Origin: a virus
Direction: 5' to 3' (one strand)
Length of the DNA stretch: 64,000 nt
IMG/VR virus record: IMGVR_UViG_3300042922_000850
Coordinates: 1 to 64,000 of that record
This document shows positions 1 to 8,266 of this stretch, one piece after another. Both the position numbers and the translations under genes were made by a program. Position 1 is the first letter of the stretch; each line of letters begins with the position of its first letter. The notes below the pieces were generated by a model that was given only the letters and a program-made list of their open reading frames with translations, was not told where the DNA came from and ran no database searches.

Positions 1-433
1 CTGCGCTTGCTACTGTGCCCATTCCAGAAATTGCTGCGTTTGTCATTCTTCCTGCATGGTCCTGAAGCATCATATTTTTAGTTTCGGGGGAAATATTTGA
101 GCTTGGGAAAAAGGTATCCATAAACCCGTAATTTGATCCGTTGCCAGAAAGGCTTCTTGCTTGTGCTCGGAATTGCTGTGCTGAAGACTGTACATTAGAC
201 ATAGGGTTCCATGTTTGGGCCATATACTGCGGAGCATATGACCCATACGGATTTATATTGGTCTGGCCGCCAATAGAAGAGCCTCCAACAGGTGAGCCTT
301 TTATATTTTGTTGCCTTTGCAAATTAAGTTGCTCTGCTTGCTGCATTGTCATATCGTTCATTTTTTGAACCGATTGTTTTTGTAGGGAAACCAGTTCATT
401 TAATGTATTTAACAATGAATTATCCATTTCCAT
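1..433 (-). CDS. Truncated tail-region protein (N-terminal 144 residues)
   Basis: Open reading frame running off the left edge, read on the minus strand. The start is the ATG at 433 (MEMDNSLL), six bases after the ribosome site AGGAGAGGGTG; it overlaps the end of the preceding chaperone extension by 14 bases. The visible part begins with a short helical stretch, then a glutamine-, asparagine- and glycine-rich linker (QAEQLNLQRQQNIKG, about residues 30-45). No family is recognised. Its position directly after the frameshifting tail chaperones is where tape measure or tail-tip genes usually lie, so a tail structural role is likely from context only. Confidence 0.75.
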   Translation of the reverse strand, partial: MEMDNSLLNTLNELVSLQKQSVQKMNDMTMQQAEQLNLQRQQNIKGSPVGGSSIGGQTNINPYGSYAPQYMAQTWNPMSNVQSSAQQFRAQARSLSGNGSNYGFMDTFFPSSNISPETKNMMLQDHAGRMTNAAISGMGTVASA

Positions 434-1064
434 GATTTTCACCCTCTCCTGTCAAGGTTATTTTGCCTTTATTTTTCCGACTTGTTTTGGGGACAATTTT
501 AATACTTGGCATATCTATAGTCGTCGTTTTTTCCACTGCTTTTTCTGGGCTCATCTGTATAAAACGTCTGTTCTTATCTTTTAAACTACCCTTACTAAAT
601 TTAGGGAGTACGAATTTGTTTTGATTAATAACAGCTGCCGGGACTATAATTGTATCCGGTACAGTGTCATAATCTCTCCTCATAATCTCTTCAAGTGCTT
701 TTTCATCAGTGATGTCAACATTATTTATTGTAGGAGCGTTACTACCATCAGTTTTTTTCTTGCTGTCGCTTGGCAATAACTTTTCTCTTATTTCGTTTCT
801 GCGCTTAGACTTCATTTCAATAAATTCTTTTGCTATCTTTGGATTTATCACCATTGCCAAAGTTTCAATATCTTCTGCTAACATGCTCTGCAATAAAATT
901 TGGTTCTGTATTTCTTGTTTTCTTAACTCAGAACGATATTTTTTTATTGCTCTGTATTGAAAATTCCATTGTATTGGCGTCATTTTCTGGAAGCGCTCTT
1001 CCGTTATAACACCATTGGTTTCAGCAAGCACAGTCGATACAACATTACCCAATGGTGTATCTAA
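420..1064 (-). CDS. Tail assembly chaperone, T extension made by -1 frameshift
   Basis: This frame is open from the slippery site to 420 and has no convincing start of its own: the first start-like codon is a TTG at 1052 without a ribosome site. It follows in the -1 frame from the 153-residue chaperone, giving a predicted G-T fusion of about 367 residues that continues LDTPLGNVV after the slip. The N-terminal half of the extension is lysine- and arginine-rich and helical; the rest has low complexity. In phage lambda and relatives the G and GT proteins coat the tape measure before tube assembly. The assignment rests on gene order plus the slippery heptamer; no sequence family is recognised. 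Confidence 0.75.
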   Translation of the reverse strand, partial: LDTPLGNVVSTVLAETNGVITEERFQKMTPIQWNFQYRAIKKYRSELRKQEIQNQILLQSMLAEDIETLAMVINPKIAKEFIEMKSKRRNEIREKLLPSDSKKKTDGSNAPTINNVDITDEKALEEIMRRDYDTVPDTIIVPAAVINQNKFVLPKFSKGSLKDKNRRFIQMSPEKAVEKTTTIDMPSIKIVPKTSRKNKGKITLTGEGENHGNG

Positions 1065-1522
1065 AAATTTTCAATATTCTTCACGGTTTCTTCTGCATTA
1101 GAATAAAGATGATTTTGCTTATCTACAATTTCGATATATGCTTCATATGCCTTTTGTATAACATACGCTGACATACTTAAAAGTTGTCGGTATAATTTTG
1201 ATCTCCTTTTAGCGATTTCATCTTTATTCCATCCCTCTTTATCTACTGACATACCATTAATAGATAAGATTGCCTGGGAGAGAATACTTGCTGATCGGAC
1301 TTTTACAACAATGTCATTGGGCACATTGCGATCCATGAGCATTATAGATTCAGCGGTCAAGAGCTCCCCGGTGTTTAAGGCCTTAAGCTTTATTGTAAAA
1401 CCCGGCACAATTTGCTTTTCATCTTCAACATGACCTTTCTTGATAAAGTTATTGAAGAATAGGTCTAGATCATCTGTTTGTTCAAAGTCTTTTGCGTCTT
1501 CTGCTATATTTTTGTCATTCAT
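1061..1522 (-). CDS. Tail assembly chaperone, G-like protein
   Basis: A 153-residue acidic protein starting at the ATG at 1522 behind AAGGAGG. It begins with an acidic segment (DFEQTDDLDLFFNNFIKKG), then a compact alpha/beta region (VPGFTIKLKALNTGELLTAE) and a helical C-terminus ending NIENF. It lies between the tail tube gene and the presumed tape measure region, the standard place for the G chaperone, and its last codons form an A AAT TTT slippery heptamer just before the TAG stop. That combination is the main support. A hairpin upstream separates it from the tube gene, so it may be transcribed at a different level from the sheath and tube. Confidence 0.8.
   Translation of the reverse strand: MNDKNIAEDAKDFEQTDDLDLFFNNFIKKGHVEDEKQIVPGFTIKLKALNTGELLTAESIMLMDRNVPNDIVVKVRSASILSQAILSINGMSVDKEGWNKDEIAKRRSKLYRQLLSMSAYVIQKAYEAYIEIVDKQNHLYSNAEETVKNIENF
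1064..1070 (-). other. Programmed -1 ribosomal frameshift site
   Basis: On the minus strand the last codons of the 153-residue chaperone read GAA AAT TTT TAG. The heptamer A AAT TTT fits the X XXY YYZ rule for tandem slippage. A -1 shift avoids the stop and continues TTA GAT ACA CCA TTG GGT into the next long open frame. Confidence 0.8.
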
Positions 1523-1555
1523 TTTTTGTTAATCCTCCTTTTTATTTCTACTCTT

Positions 1556-1561
1556 ATTATA
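1556..1561 (-). promoter_or_regulatory. Possible -10 box for the tail chaperone genes
   Basis: TATAAT on the minus strand, 34 bases before the ATG at 1522 and downstream of the hairpin that follows the tube gene. The -35 region is poor (TTTATT-like), so this is a weak prediction. Confidence 0.35.
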
Positions 1562-1586
1562 TATGAGATTAGTGGGAAAATAAAAT

Positions 1587-1632
1587 AAAAAATAACTCTC
1601 CTCGGACGTGCCAGACAGGAGAGTTATTTTTT
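1587..1632 (-). terminator. Hairpin terminator after the tail tube gene
   Basis: Inverted repeat with arms AAAAAATAACTCTCCT (1587-1602) and its complement at 1617-1632, with a 14-base loop. On the minus strand it lies eight bases after the tube stop codon and is followed by a T-rich stretch. The A/T-rich flanks could let it work in both directions. Confidence 0.75.
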
Positions 1633-1639
1633 ATTTTAT

Positions 1640-2254
1640 TTATGCTACAGGATTGCTTGCACTGGTACCTGCTGCTGCAGAATAATTAGTTACGTGTTGA
1701 TACATAACATTTACATTTTCAGCAACGATGATTTGACCAGAATTGATGCTCTCATTTCTAGCCTGTAACCAGCAAGTGCTGAACAATCTGGTATAGACAG
1801 CAGTACTTGCTTGATCGTAATAAGTGATTAGCAAATCCATAGGGATTGTTACATCTCTTAATGATCTTTTCCAACCACTCATTTGCATGTTTCCATCTAC
1901 AATATCATCAGTCGGAGCATAAAATAAGTTGGTTAAATCTATGCCGGCGATAAGAATTCGTGAAATAGAAATCTGACCGGTTGTTCTTCCAGGAATTAAA
2001 TACGGGATATCAGAGCCAAGTTCAAAAATTTGTTCGATCTGTTTTTGTTCTGACCAGTTGTATCCTTGAATAACACCTATTTTGGAGAAAATCGCATCAG
2101 CACCGGCTGCCGCAACCTTTGTAGGTCTAGCGTAAATAATACATCTTGCTGCGGACAAGAAGTTCTTATCAGTTAAATTAGTTACATGTGAGTCGTGGTA
2201 ACCCCATACGGAATCAACACCATCAACGCCGCTTGTTACTGTAACGTCTGCCAT
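1640..2254 (-). CDS. Tail tube protein
   Basis: A 204-residue protein directly downstream of the sheath gene, starting at the ATG at 2254 behind AGAGAGGTG. In contractile phages the gene after the sheath encodes the inner tube subunit that stacks in hexameric rings around the tape measure. The beta-rich pattern in the middle (for example GRTTGQISISRILIAGIDL) and the length of about 200 residues fit T4 gp19-like tube proteins. Position and size carry most of the weight. A palindrome over the sheath stop and a terminator after this gene suggest that its transcript level is tuned separately. Confidence 0.75.
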   Translation of the reverse strand: MADVTVTSGVDGVDSVWGYHDSHVTNLTDKNFLSAARCIIYARPTKVAAAGADAIFSKIGVIQGYNWSEQKQIEQIFELGSDIPYLIPGRTTGQISISRILIAGIDLTNLFYAPTDDIVDGNMQMSGWKRSLRDVTIPMDLLITYYDQASTAVYTRLFSTCWLQARNESINSGQIIVAENVNVMYQHVTNYSAAAGTSASNPVA

Positions 2255-2288
2255 TATTATTCACCTCTCTCTTTCAGATTTTAAATAT

Positions 2289-2318
2289 CACTATTCCTGG
2301 ATTAATCCAGGAATAGTG
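2289..2318. terminator. Perfect 30-bp palindrome across the sheath stop codon
   Basis: CACTATTCCTGGATT followed immediately by its complement, centred at 2303/2304 over the last codons of the sheath gene. In RNA it would form a 15-bp hairpin between the sheath and tube reading frames. There is no long T run, so it may be an attenuator or an RNA-stability or processing hairpin rather than a full terminator. Confidence 0.55.
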
Positions 2319-3702
2319 TAATCTCAATATAATTGCAAGGATAAGGGGGTTTCACACGAACGCTAATGAGTAATGTATCAGGATTAGCTTCGTCTTGCGC
2401 CATATTCGCAATGGTGCCAGTTGTGATAACTTTCTCTTTTTTCAATTGATACATTGCACTGTCCAAAGTACCCTGAATTCTTGCGATTGTCTCTCCGGTA
2501 ATATTGTACTTACCGATGTATTGTTCACAGATTCCTCTTAGATACTTCGCAACGTAGTCACCAATCATGACAATGGAGTTTTCCTTTGTCTGAACACTGG
2601 TCATATCAGTCGTTACTTGATGTCTAATTGTAATACTTGTTCCGGGGCCGTTTGGTTGAACTAAGATCATAACACCTTTTTCAGCAAGCATATTCATTTG
2701 CTTTCTGGTCATTTTAATACCTTTTAAGGTATTAAAAACTTTGATCTCGGCTCTTGTTTTAGAACGGTCTGTGGGCAATGCAGATTCAACGCCTGCATAT
2801 GCAGCTGCAATAAACGGTGCATCTAACTCATGATAATTGCCATCGCTCATTAATTTTGTTGCGGTATCCGGATAAGGAACAGAGATTCTCTTAAATGCTT
2901 TACTTGCTGCATAACCACCTACGGCTTCGTAAACATCATTAAAGTCTGTCGGAGCGGTTGCAAAAGGAGCACCGTATACGGTAGTTCTCTCTTTTCTTTC
3001 TTCGTAAGAAGAGCACTCTTCAACATGAGCATCAATTGCACTGTTAATATCTGCGCCGGCGTCAGCAGGAACGATACGCCATACGTTCGGCAGAAAACGT
3101 GCATGTTTATCAAGCGCAGCCTTGTATTCTACTGCTGTTACATTGCCGGTTGTTTCATTGGGGGCAACTTGGAGCATATAGATTGCTGGCGCTCCAGCTT
3201 CTAACATAATTCTGCCGGCTACAGATATTCTGTTAATTGGAGCAATGCCGGTTCCGGGATCTGGTTCATTTTCCTTAAATTCCGGTCCGTAGTATTGGTC
3301 TATCTCTTCATCAAGGAAAATGAGACGGGGCTCATACTGGTCCTCTGTCACTTTATAAGTATAAGTAACATAGTAGGCTTCTCCGACAGCGGGTTTATTC
3401 ACTGCTGAAGTCTCCCAAGAAATAAAATTCTCGCCTGTATTATGAATAAAATCCTTAACGTCCAGGTCAACCGTTTCAAAATACGTTGGCTTTCTGGTTG
3501 TTGTGCCAACCGCCAGAATAGTTTCTGCATTTGCAGGTAAATAATCGAGATTACCTGAAGCAGCTCTCGTGATAACGTCAGTTCTTTTCGCTATCTTCGC
3601 ACCGCTACCAATAACCATAGGGATTAACATTGGCGTTGATCCAGCGGCAAGTTTTGCATTTGTAACAAGATTCAGGTATACACCAGGCTCTTTGTACGAC
3701 AT
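2302..3702 (-). CDS. Contractile tail sheath protein
   Basis: A 466-residue protein with the characteristic sheath N-terminus KEPGVYLNL (residues 4-12) and a C-terminal region (YPCNYIEITLFLD at the end, preceded by a helix and ARIQGTLDSAMYQL) typical of the conserved sheath core. Sheath subunits polymerise around the tube and contract to drive it through the host envelope. The ATG at 3702 follows AGAGGTGG. The gene sits immediately upstream of the tube gene, the usual order. It shows the phage has a contractile tail. Confidence 0.92.
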   Translation of the reverse strand: MSYKEPGVYLNLVTNAKLAAGSTPMLIPMVIGSGAKIAKRTDVITRAASGNLDYLPANAETILAVGTTTRKPTYFETVDLDVKDFIHNTGENFISWETSAVNKPAVGEAYYVTYTYKVTEDQYEPRLIFLDEEIDQYYGPEFKENEPDPGTGIAPINRISVAGRIMLEAGAPAIYMLQVAPNETTGNVTAVEYKAALDKHARFLPNVWRIVPADAGADINSAIDAHVEECSSYEERKERTTVYGAPFATAPTDFNDVYEAVGGYAASKAFKRISVPYPDTATKLMSDGNYHELDAPFIAAAYAGVESALPTDRSKTRAEIKVFNTLKGIKMTRKQMNMLAEKGVMILVQPNGPGTSITIRHQVTTDMTSVQTKENSIVMIGDYVAKYLRGICEQYIGKYNITGETIARIQGTLDSAMYQLKKEKVITTGTIANMAQDEANPDTLLISVRVKPPYPCNYIEITLFLD

Positions 3703-3738
3703 AATTTATCCACCTCTTTCTTTTAGAATCAATTTATT

Positions 3739-4353
3739 TTATTTGTTGTCAACGGAAACTCTTATGGAAGTAAATGCCTTGCCTAATTTATTTATTGGCT
3801 TAGATACATTTCCTTCTAGATAATCAAATGGTGTTTCCTCCACTTGTAGTGTCAGCGATCCCTGCACCAAAATTGGTGTCTGAAATATTTTTTCAGGATA
3901 TTGCTCTTTTGGAGAACTAGGATTTTTTGCAACGCCACGGATATTTAACATTAAACTATCTGACATATACTTGAAAGCCCTGTAGTTTAAATAATAGAAA
4001 ACTCTATTCGCTAAATTCCTGCTGATATCATCTCGACCTAAACAAATTAGAGAAATGGAATATGGTACTTGCGACATATATAAGCTTGAGTAATTCTGTA
4101 TTCCATTCATTGCAACGTCTCGATAGAAATTATTGTTAAATCCAAACCCCGTATCATTTTGAAATCCAATGCCAGATACAACAATGTGTGGAGTTCTAAA
4201 TGGCTGCTCCTCTGATGGGAACTCAGTGGTGACTACTAATTTTGTCTGACTGTCACTATTATTATACATAAATTCATTATCAAATTCAAATATTCTTTTC
4301 AACCCTTTAACGTATCTTGCTTCAAGATCTCTTTCGATATCTGTATAGCTCAT
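3739..4353 (-). CDS. Putative head-tail connector or tail terminator protein
   Basis: A 204-residue protein. I start it at the ATG at 4353 (MSYTDIERDLEARYVKG) because AGGTG lies nine bases upstream; an in-frame GTG at 4365 overlaps that ribosome site. The sequence is a mixed alpha/beta domain with no recognised motif. It lies directly before the sheath gene, where tail terminator or neck proteins are normally found. The function is inferred from position only. Confidence 0.55.
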   Translation of the reverse strand: MSYTDIERDLEARYVKGLKRIFEFDNEFMYNNSDSQTKLVVTTEFPSEEQPFRTPHIVVSGIGFQNDTGFGFNNNFYRDVAMNGIQNYSSLYMSQVPYSISLICLGRDDISRNLANRVFYYLNYRAFKYMSDSLMLNIRGVAKNPSSPKEQYPEKIFQTPILVQGSLTLQVEETPFDYLEGNVSKPINKLGKAFTSIRVSVDNK

Positions 4354-4365
4354 ATTTTCAATCAC

Positions 4366-5157
4366 CTACATTCTCAGAGCATCCAAGCCAACGGGGATAT
4401 TATAAATAATACTGGTTTTTGGCGCCATTGTTGCTTGAACTGTCTGCCTAATTAAATAGAAGTTCTTATAACTTGGTTGCCAGGAGTTAACGATATATCT
4501 GTTATTATTGATGTCTATCAGTATATCGTCATTCTGAATTAATGGATAGTTTATGGTCCACAAAGAAATCGGTGCCTTCTTCTCGCCCACCCCAGACATT
4601 GAAAAATCTTGCATTTGCCCGGGAGCATTTAAAAAGACAGTTTGAATAATTTGCGGTTCATAATACCCTCCGGTATAATTTGTTCCGAAGCAAAAGTTAC
4701 AATCTGCTAATTGCGATTTTTTTCTGACATCGTCATAACATACGGTGCAATGCTGTCCTTCATGTTTTCTACTCAATAAAATCATTTTGCGGTTGTTGAT
4801 AGCTGTTTCTAAGTGAATTTTGTATAATTCGATTAGATAATAGGCTTCTTTGTCTGGCTCCATATTCTCCAAACTGAAAACTTCTGAAAAATGAGCCTCC
4901 CCGGTTTGGCGAAGAGTTATCTCGGCCTTATAAAAATAATGAGTGGATAGGTTTTTTAAGTTCACACCGTAATCTAAAAATGTCATCTTTGTGATGTCTG
5001 TTTTCAACAAAGAAAAGTTATCCGTTGAATTGTTCGATTTATACAAATCAATTTTGTATGCCGCAATATCTTCCGAGGTATCATTTAGAATAATCTTACC
5101 ATAAATGAAATCTACGCCGTATTGCGATGAAAGTTGGATTTCCTTTATGCTGATCAT
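4366..5157 (-). CDS. Neck or connector protein with zinc ribbon
   Basis: A 263-residue protein starting at the ATG at 5157, eight bases after AGGTGG (a GTG at 5169 lies inside the ribosome site). The N-terminal third is beta-rich (about residues 1-90, possibly an Ig/FN3-like fold). The middle is helical and carries CTVCYDDV and CNFCFG, two CxxC pairs about 15 residues apart that form a zinc ribbon. The C-terminus is beta-rich. Zinc-ribbon proteins of this kind occur in head-tail connector regions of some large phages, but I do not recognise the exact family. Its stop overlaps the ribosome site of the next gene. Confidence 0.6.
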   Translation of the reverse strand: MISIKEIQLSSQYGVDFIYGKIILNDTSEDIAAYKIDLYKSNNSTDNFSLLKTDITKMTFLDYGVNLKNLSTHYFYKAEITLRQTGEAHFSEVFSLENMEPDKEAYYLIELYKIHLETAINNRKMILLSRKHEGQHCTVCYDDVRKKSQLADCNFCFGTNYTGGYYEPQIIQTVFLNAPGQMQDFSMSGVGEKKAPISLWTINYPLIQNDDILIDINNNRYIVNSWQPSYKNFYLIRQTVQATMAPKTSIIYNIPVGLDALRM

Positions 5158-5159
5158 AA

Positions 5160-5678
5160 TTAAAACCACCTATATCCAAATTCTGAAGACACCCCTACAA
5201 AGCCAGAATTTGCACTCTTAGGAATAATTCCGGATTTGAATTCTTTCTTATCATTCAAATATTGTTGCAGGAAGAAACTCGCCCAACCTTGGTAAGCTCC
5301 GGTTTTGTTAAACAAAGCTATACTTAGCCCAGAATCGCTGTAATCCATTTGGTTTCTTATCTGTAGAATGCCTTCTGCCATGAGAGCAAATACTATGGCT
5401 CCCGTTACAATTAAATCAGAATCACCTCTCTGATATAATGTAAATATGGTAAAGTTTGTTTTTGGAGCTCCGCCATTTAAATCACTGAGTGCCATCTTGA
5501 AAAACCCAATAATCTTATCGTCAGAATATTGTTGAGACTTCTTGTTAAGAATATTCTTTTGAGGGTCGTCATCAGCCATTCTCGCACGAAAATCAACAAT
5601 TATTTCTTGCAGCGTTTGTTTTTCTTCCTGCGTATAATTTCCATTTATCTGATAAACCTTTTTCATTATAAGGGGCAT
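5160..5678 (-). CDS. Unknown structural-operon protein, 172 residues
   Basis: Starts at the ATG at 5678 behind GGTGAG; the stop overlaps the beginning of the next gene. The sequence is an alpha/beta mixture with a hydrophobic helix (VTGAIVFALMAEGILQI, about residues 90-107) and a C-terminus rich in glycine and aromatic residues. It lies in a tightly packed run of connector genes between the capsid and the sheath, so a head-completion or neck role is plausible. No family is recognised. Confidence 0.6.
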   Translation of the reverse strand: MPLIMKKVYQINGNYTQEEKQTLQEIIVDFRARMADDDPQKNILNKKSQQYSDDKIIGFFKMALSDLNGGAPKTNFTIFTLYQRGDSDLIVTGAIVFALMAEGILQIRNQMDYSDSGLSIALFNKTGAYQGWASFFLQQYLNDKKEFKSGIIPKSANSGFVGVSSEFGYRWF

Positions 5679-5679
5679 A

Positions 5680-6513
5680 TTAGCTCACCGTCCTTTGCAC
5701 ACCAATAGGAGTGTATCCGTCTTTTTCAAATACGAAATAATATTTATTTGGTTTCAAAACAAGTGACCACCCACCATTAATATCTGATGCTGTTTGTGAT
5801 ATTAGATCTTTCGTAATTAAATCATAGACGGATATCTTAACACCCGGTAACGGATTTTGTGATTCTGTTGTAATCGTCCCATCTGTACCATCTAATGACT
5901 TGAATGTTTTATTTGTAAGAATAACCGGTGGTACATTGTCCGCGTTCGTTGTCGCTTGAACCATCATTAACATTTCATTGGCATCATCAAGAATAGTGAT
6001 ATAGTATTTACTCTCTTCATCAAGAATGACAGAGTAAACCGATATACTACCCTCGATTAAGGTCATAGGAAGATAAATAGAGGATGCCTCCCACGCAGAT
6101 CCGTTCCAATACATATTGTTTAATTCTTTGCATATCTTAACATACGGCACAGTGGATATGTTGGTTAACGGGTATTTGATTGTAAATTCACTGCCGACCA
6201 TCCATTGATAGGACACAAAGTCTTCAGCATATACCTCAACTGTCTCTGTCTTGGAAACCTGATATTCATCAGACTTCGCAACAATTTCGTACAGATCAGC
6301 TGTGTCTGGAGTGAAAACATATTGGTATACGCCATCCATCACATGCTCAAGATAAATCCGGAATTCTAAACCGCCCCACGATATCCCATTCCAATAAGTG
6401 CTCTGTCCTACGTTTTTGATAATAACATAAGGGGAATCGTTTGTTATCCTTACTCCATTAATATCCGTTACTAATAACGATATATTGTGATTGCTGCCAA
6501 GTTTGATAAACAT
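5680..6513 (-). CDS. Beta-rich virion protein with repeated domain and carboxypeptidase-regulatory-like end
   Basis: A 277-residue protein with two similar N-terminal beta domains, each containing a YWNG-x-x-W element (YWNGISWGG near residue 39 and YWNGSAWEA near 134). The C-terminal 75 residues (GVKISVYDLITKDLIS, then NGGWSLVLKPNKYYFVFEKDGY) look like the carboxypeptidase-regulatory or Cna-B type of beta sandwich common in surface-exposed phage proteins. It may be a head or neck decoration or short fibre that touches host surface sugars. The ATG at 6513 follows GTAGGTG. Confidence 0.6.
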   Translation of the reverse strand: MFIKLGSNHNISLLVTDINGVRITNDSPYVIIKNVGQSTYWNGISWGGLEFRIYLEHVMDGVYQYVFTPDTADLYEIVAKSDEYQVSKTETVEVYAEDFVSYQWMVGSEFTIKYPLTNISTVPYVKICKELNNMYWNGSAWEASSIYLPMTLIEGSISVYSVILDEESKYYITILDDANEMLMMVQATTNADNVPPVILTNKTFKSLDGTDGTITTESQNPLPGVKISVYDLITKDLISQTASDINGGWSLVLKPNKYYFVFEKDGYTPIGVQRTVS

Positions 6514-6528
6514 GTTTTAGTCACCTAC

Positions 6529-7125
6529 TTACATGATAATTGATTTTGCTAATTCGACGGTAGTTTCTTTAAAATCTGCTTCGTTTTTGATTACATGATT
6601 TAAAATTTCACGAGACACAGAGAGACTTTTAATTGCAGCATTTTGCGCTCTAGTGCCCATAGCAATAAATTTATCTAATTCTGTAACTATATCCTCATCG
6701 TCTTTGAGAATTTGTGGAACTTCAACTTCTGGAACTTCAGTAACAGGAACTTCAACTTCTGGAACTTCAGTAACAGGAACTTCAACTTCTGGAACTTCAG
6801 CAACAGGAACTTCAGCAACAGGAACTTCAGTAACAGGAACTTCAGTAACAGGAACTTCAGCAACAGGAACTTCAGCAACTTCGGTTAATACAACTGCAGG
6901 TGCAGGGATAACAACTTTTCTGCCGTTCGCTTCTAAAAATTGTTGATAGTTATGTTTAATGATTTGGAACCATCCATTTGATTGCGCCTTTTCTAATTTT
7001 AAAAATACATCCTCTGTAACATCGGTTGTTGCAACGTTATTTGGAGTAAATGTCTTACCTCCAATAATTGTTCCTTTTGAATCTTTTCCTTTGTATAAAC
7101 CTGTTAATGTAACTTCCTTCATCAT
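6529..7125 (-). CDS. Virion-operon protein with EVPVx pentapeptide repeats
   Basis: A 198-residue protein with a small N-terminal beta domain (VTLTGLYKGKDSKGTIIGG), a central stretch of about eleven pentapeptides of the form EVPVT, EVPVA or EVPEV (roughly residues 82-137), and a helical C-terminus. The repeat is acidic and proline-rich, so it probably forms an extended stalk or spacer. It is encoded by perfect 15-bp DNA repeats and so is prone to length variation. The gene follows the major capsid gene after a terminator, and has a good AAGGAGG ribosome site. Confidence 0.65.
   Translation of the reverse strand: MMKEVTLTGLYKGKDSKGTIIGGKTFTPNNVATTDVTEDVFLKLEKAQSNGWFQIIKHNYQQFLEANGRKVVIPAPAVVLTEVAEVPVAEVPVTEVPVTEVPVAEVPVAEVPEVEVPVTEVPEVEVPVTEVPEVEVPQILKDDEDIVTELDKFIAMGTRAQNAAIKSLSVSREILNHVIKNEADFKETTVELAKSIIM
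6716..6880. repeat. Eleven tandem 15-bp repeats
   Basis: Eleven units beginning GGAACTTCA, ending ACTTCT, GTAACA, GCAACA or GCAACT. They code for the EVPVx pentapeptides on the minus strand. Units 1-6 alternate mostly between two variants, which suggests expansion by duplication of a 30-bp pair. Confidence 0.95.
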
Positions 7126-7164
7126 AAAAATAAATCCTCCTTTTTTATTGTCTTAAAACAAAAT

Positions 7165-7190
7165 GGGTGGGACTTTTAAAAGTCCCACCC
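7165..7190 (-). terminator. Terminator after the major capsid gene
   Basis: Perfect 26-bp palindrome GGGTGGGACTTTT and its complement, 17 bases after the capsid stop on the minus strand and followed by ATTTTGTTTT. It probably caps the highly expressed capsid transcript. Confidence 0.85.
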
Positions 7191-7207
7191 TTATTATAAA
7201 GAATATT

Positions 7208-8233
7208 TTACTTTCCTTCAAGAGAACCAAATCCAACTGCCGGGGAACCGTCTCTAGCCATTACGCTATCGCCAGAAGCAAATTTGATCTTGTCGTCACC
7301 TACTGCGAAGTCAAGGATTAACTTACCAACAGCTTTTTGGGATGCCATATAAATTCCTAAGAATTCAAACATGAACAAACCTTTTTCAAGCTTATTGCCG
7401 GTCTCTGTCAATCTAACAGTAAGATCTTTAAGGATAGGCATTCTGCCTACGTATTCAGCTTCAGCGAAGCAATAAACAACTTCCATTGCGATAATAGGAG
7501 AAGTGATTAACTTCACATTACCCCAAATAGAATACTTAACGCCAGTTTCTAACATCTCTCTTTGTGTTAACTGATCGATCTCTGATGTAGCCCAATCAAG
7601 AACATCATCAAGTCTAGCAGGGTTCATTACGAAAGATGCCAAAGGAACGTTATGCTGAGAAAGAGTCTTCTTAAGATTTACTAAGTGAGTCTTTTTCAAG
7701 CTAGTATCTGCAGTCGTAACAATCTGAGCTGCATTAGAAGGAGCTTTCTTATCAACGGATGTGCCGATAAGTAATCTTTCTACAAGGTCAAGGATTTTTG
7801 TATCCTCTGCCTTTGCAACAGACTGACCAGAAAGTTCTCTAACTCTTTCAAGATAGTTGTATTTCTGAGTCAATAATCTCTTCAGGCCGATTGTTGTATC
7901 GTCAGAAGTGATTGTCATGATTGCAACGTTTACGCCGTCACCCTCAATCTGGTATCTCGGAACTTGCATATCAGCACCGTAGAAACAAGCGTGAGAATTC
8001 ATATCCTTAGGATAGTATACATAATCCTCACCATCGATAGGGTGTAATTCTTCACTTGTTACATTATGAGCTACAAGAATTTGACGGCCAAAAGCCTCAT
8101 AATCTCTTGTTTCTCTGATGAACGGAGGAAGCTTTTCTAAAGCGATCTTCTCAAGTCCACCGGGCATATCTAATAATCTTGCTATGTTAAAATCAGCACT
8201 AGCAGTTTCAGCAGCGGTTTTAATAGCTAACAT
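7208..8233 (-). CDS. Major capsid protein
   Basis: A 341-residue protein followed by a strong terminator. I start it at the ATG at 8233 (MLAIKTAAETASADF) because GGTGAG lies seven bases upstream; an ATG at 8248 overlaps that site. The pattern fits a HK97-fold capsid protein: a helical N-terminus, a long E-loop region with DGEDYVYYPKDMNS, a central spine, and the closing beta segment YMASQKAVGKLILDFA. About 30 residues in, the sequence GGLEKIALEKLPPF contains the LEKxA motif shared with many other virion proteins here, a likely maturation cut that removes a short N-terminal piece. Gene order (decoration protein just upstream) supports the call. Confidence 0.82.
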   Translation of the reverse strand: MLAIKTAAETASADFNIARLLDMPGGLEKIALEKLPPFIRETRDYEAFGRQILVAHNVTSEELHPIDGEDYVYYPKDMNSHACFYGADMQVPRYQIEGDGVNVAIMTITSDDTTIGLKRLLTQKYNYLERVRELSGQSVAKAEDTKILDLVERLLIGTSVDKKAPSNAAQIVTTADTSLKKTHLVNLKKTLSQHNVPLASFVMNPARLDDVLDWATSEIDQLTQREMLETGVKYSIWGNVKLITSPIIAMEVVYCFAEAEYVGRMPILKDLTVRLTETGNKLEKGLFMFEFLGIYMASQKAVGKLILDFAVGDDKIKFASGDSVMARDGSPAVGFGSLEGK

Positions 8234-8266
8234 ATAGTTGCTCACCATCCTTCTTTTATTATTTTA

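Noticed and set aside
420-1052. Independent 210-residue gene starting at TTG 1052
   Set aside because: No ribosome site before the TTG, and the frame continues upstream exactly to the slippery heptamer, so it is better read as the frameshift extension of the chaperone.
3359-3373. GTATAAGTAACATAG on the plus strand as a further promoter motif
   Set aside because: It lies inside the sheath gene on the opposite strand, matches only the first ten bases, and no plus-strand gene follows.
6653-6946. Plus-strand and second minus-strand frames through the 15-bp repeats
   Set aside because: A 15-bp repeat without stops keeps several frames open automatically; only one frame joins folded flanks and a ribosome site.
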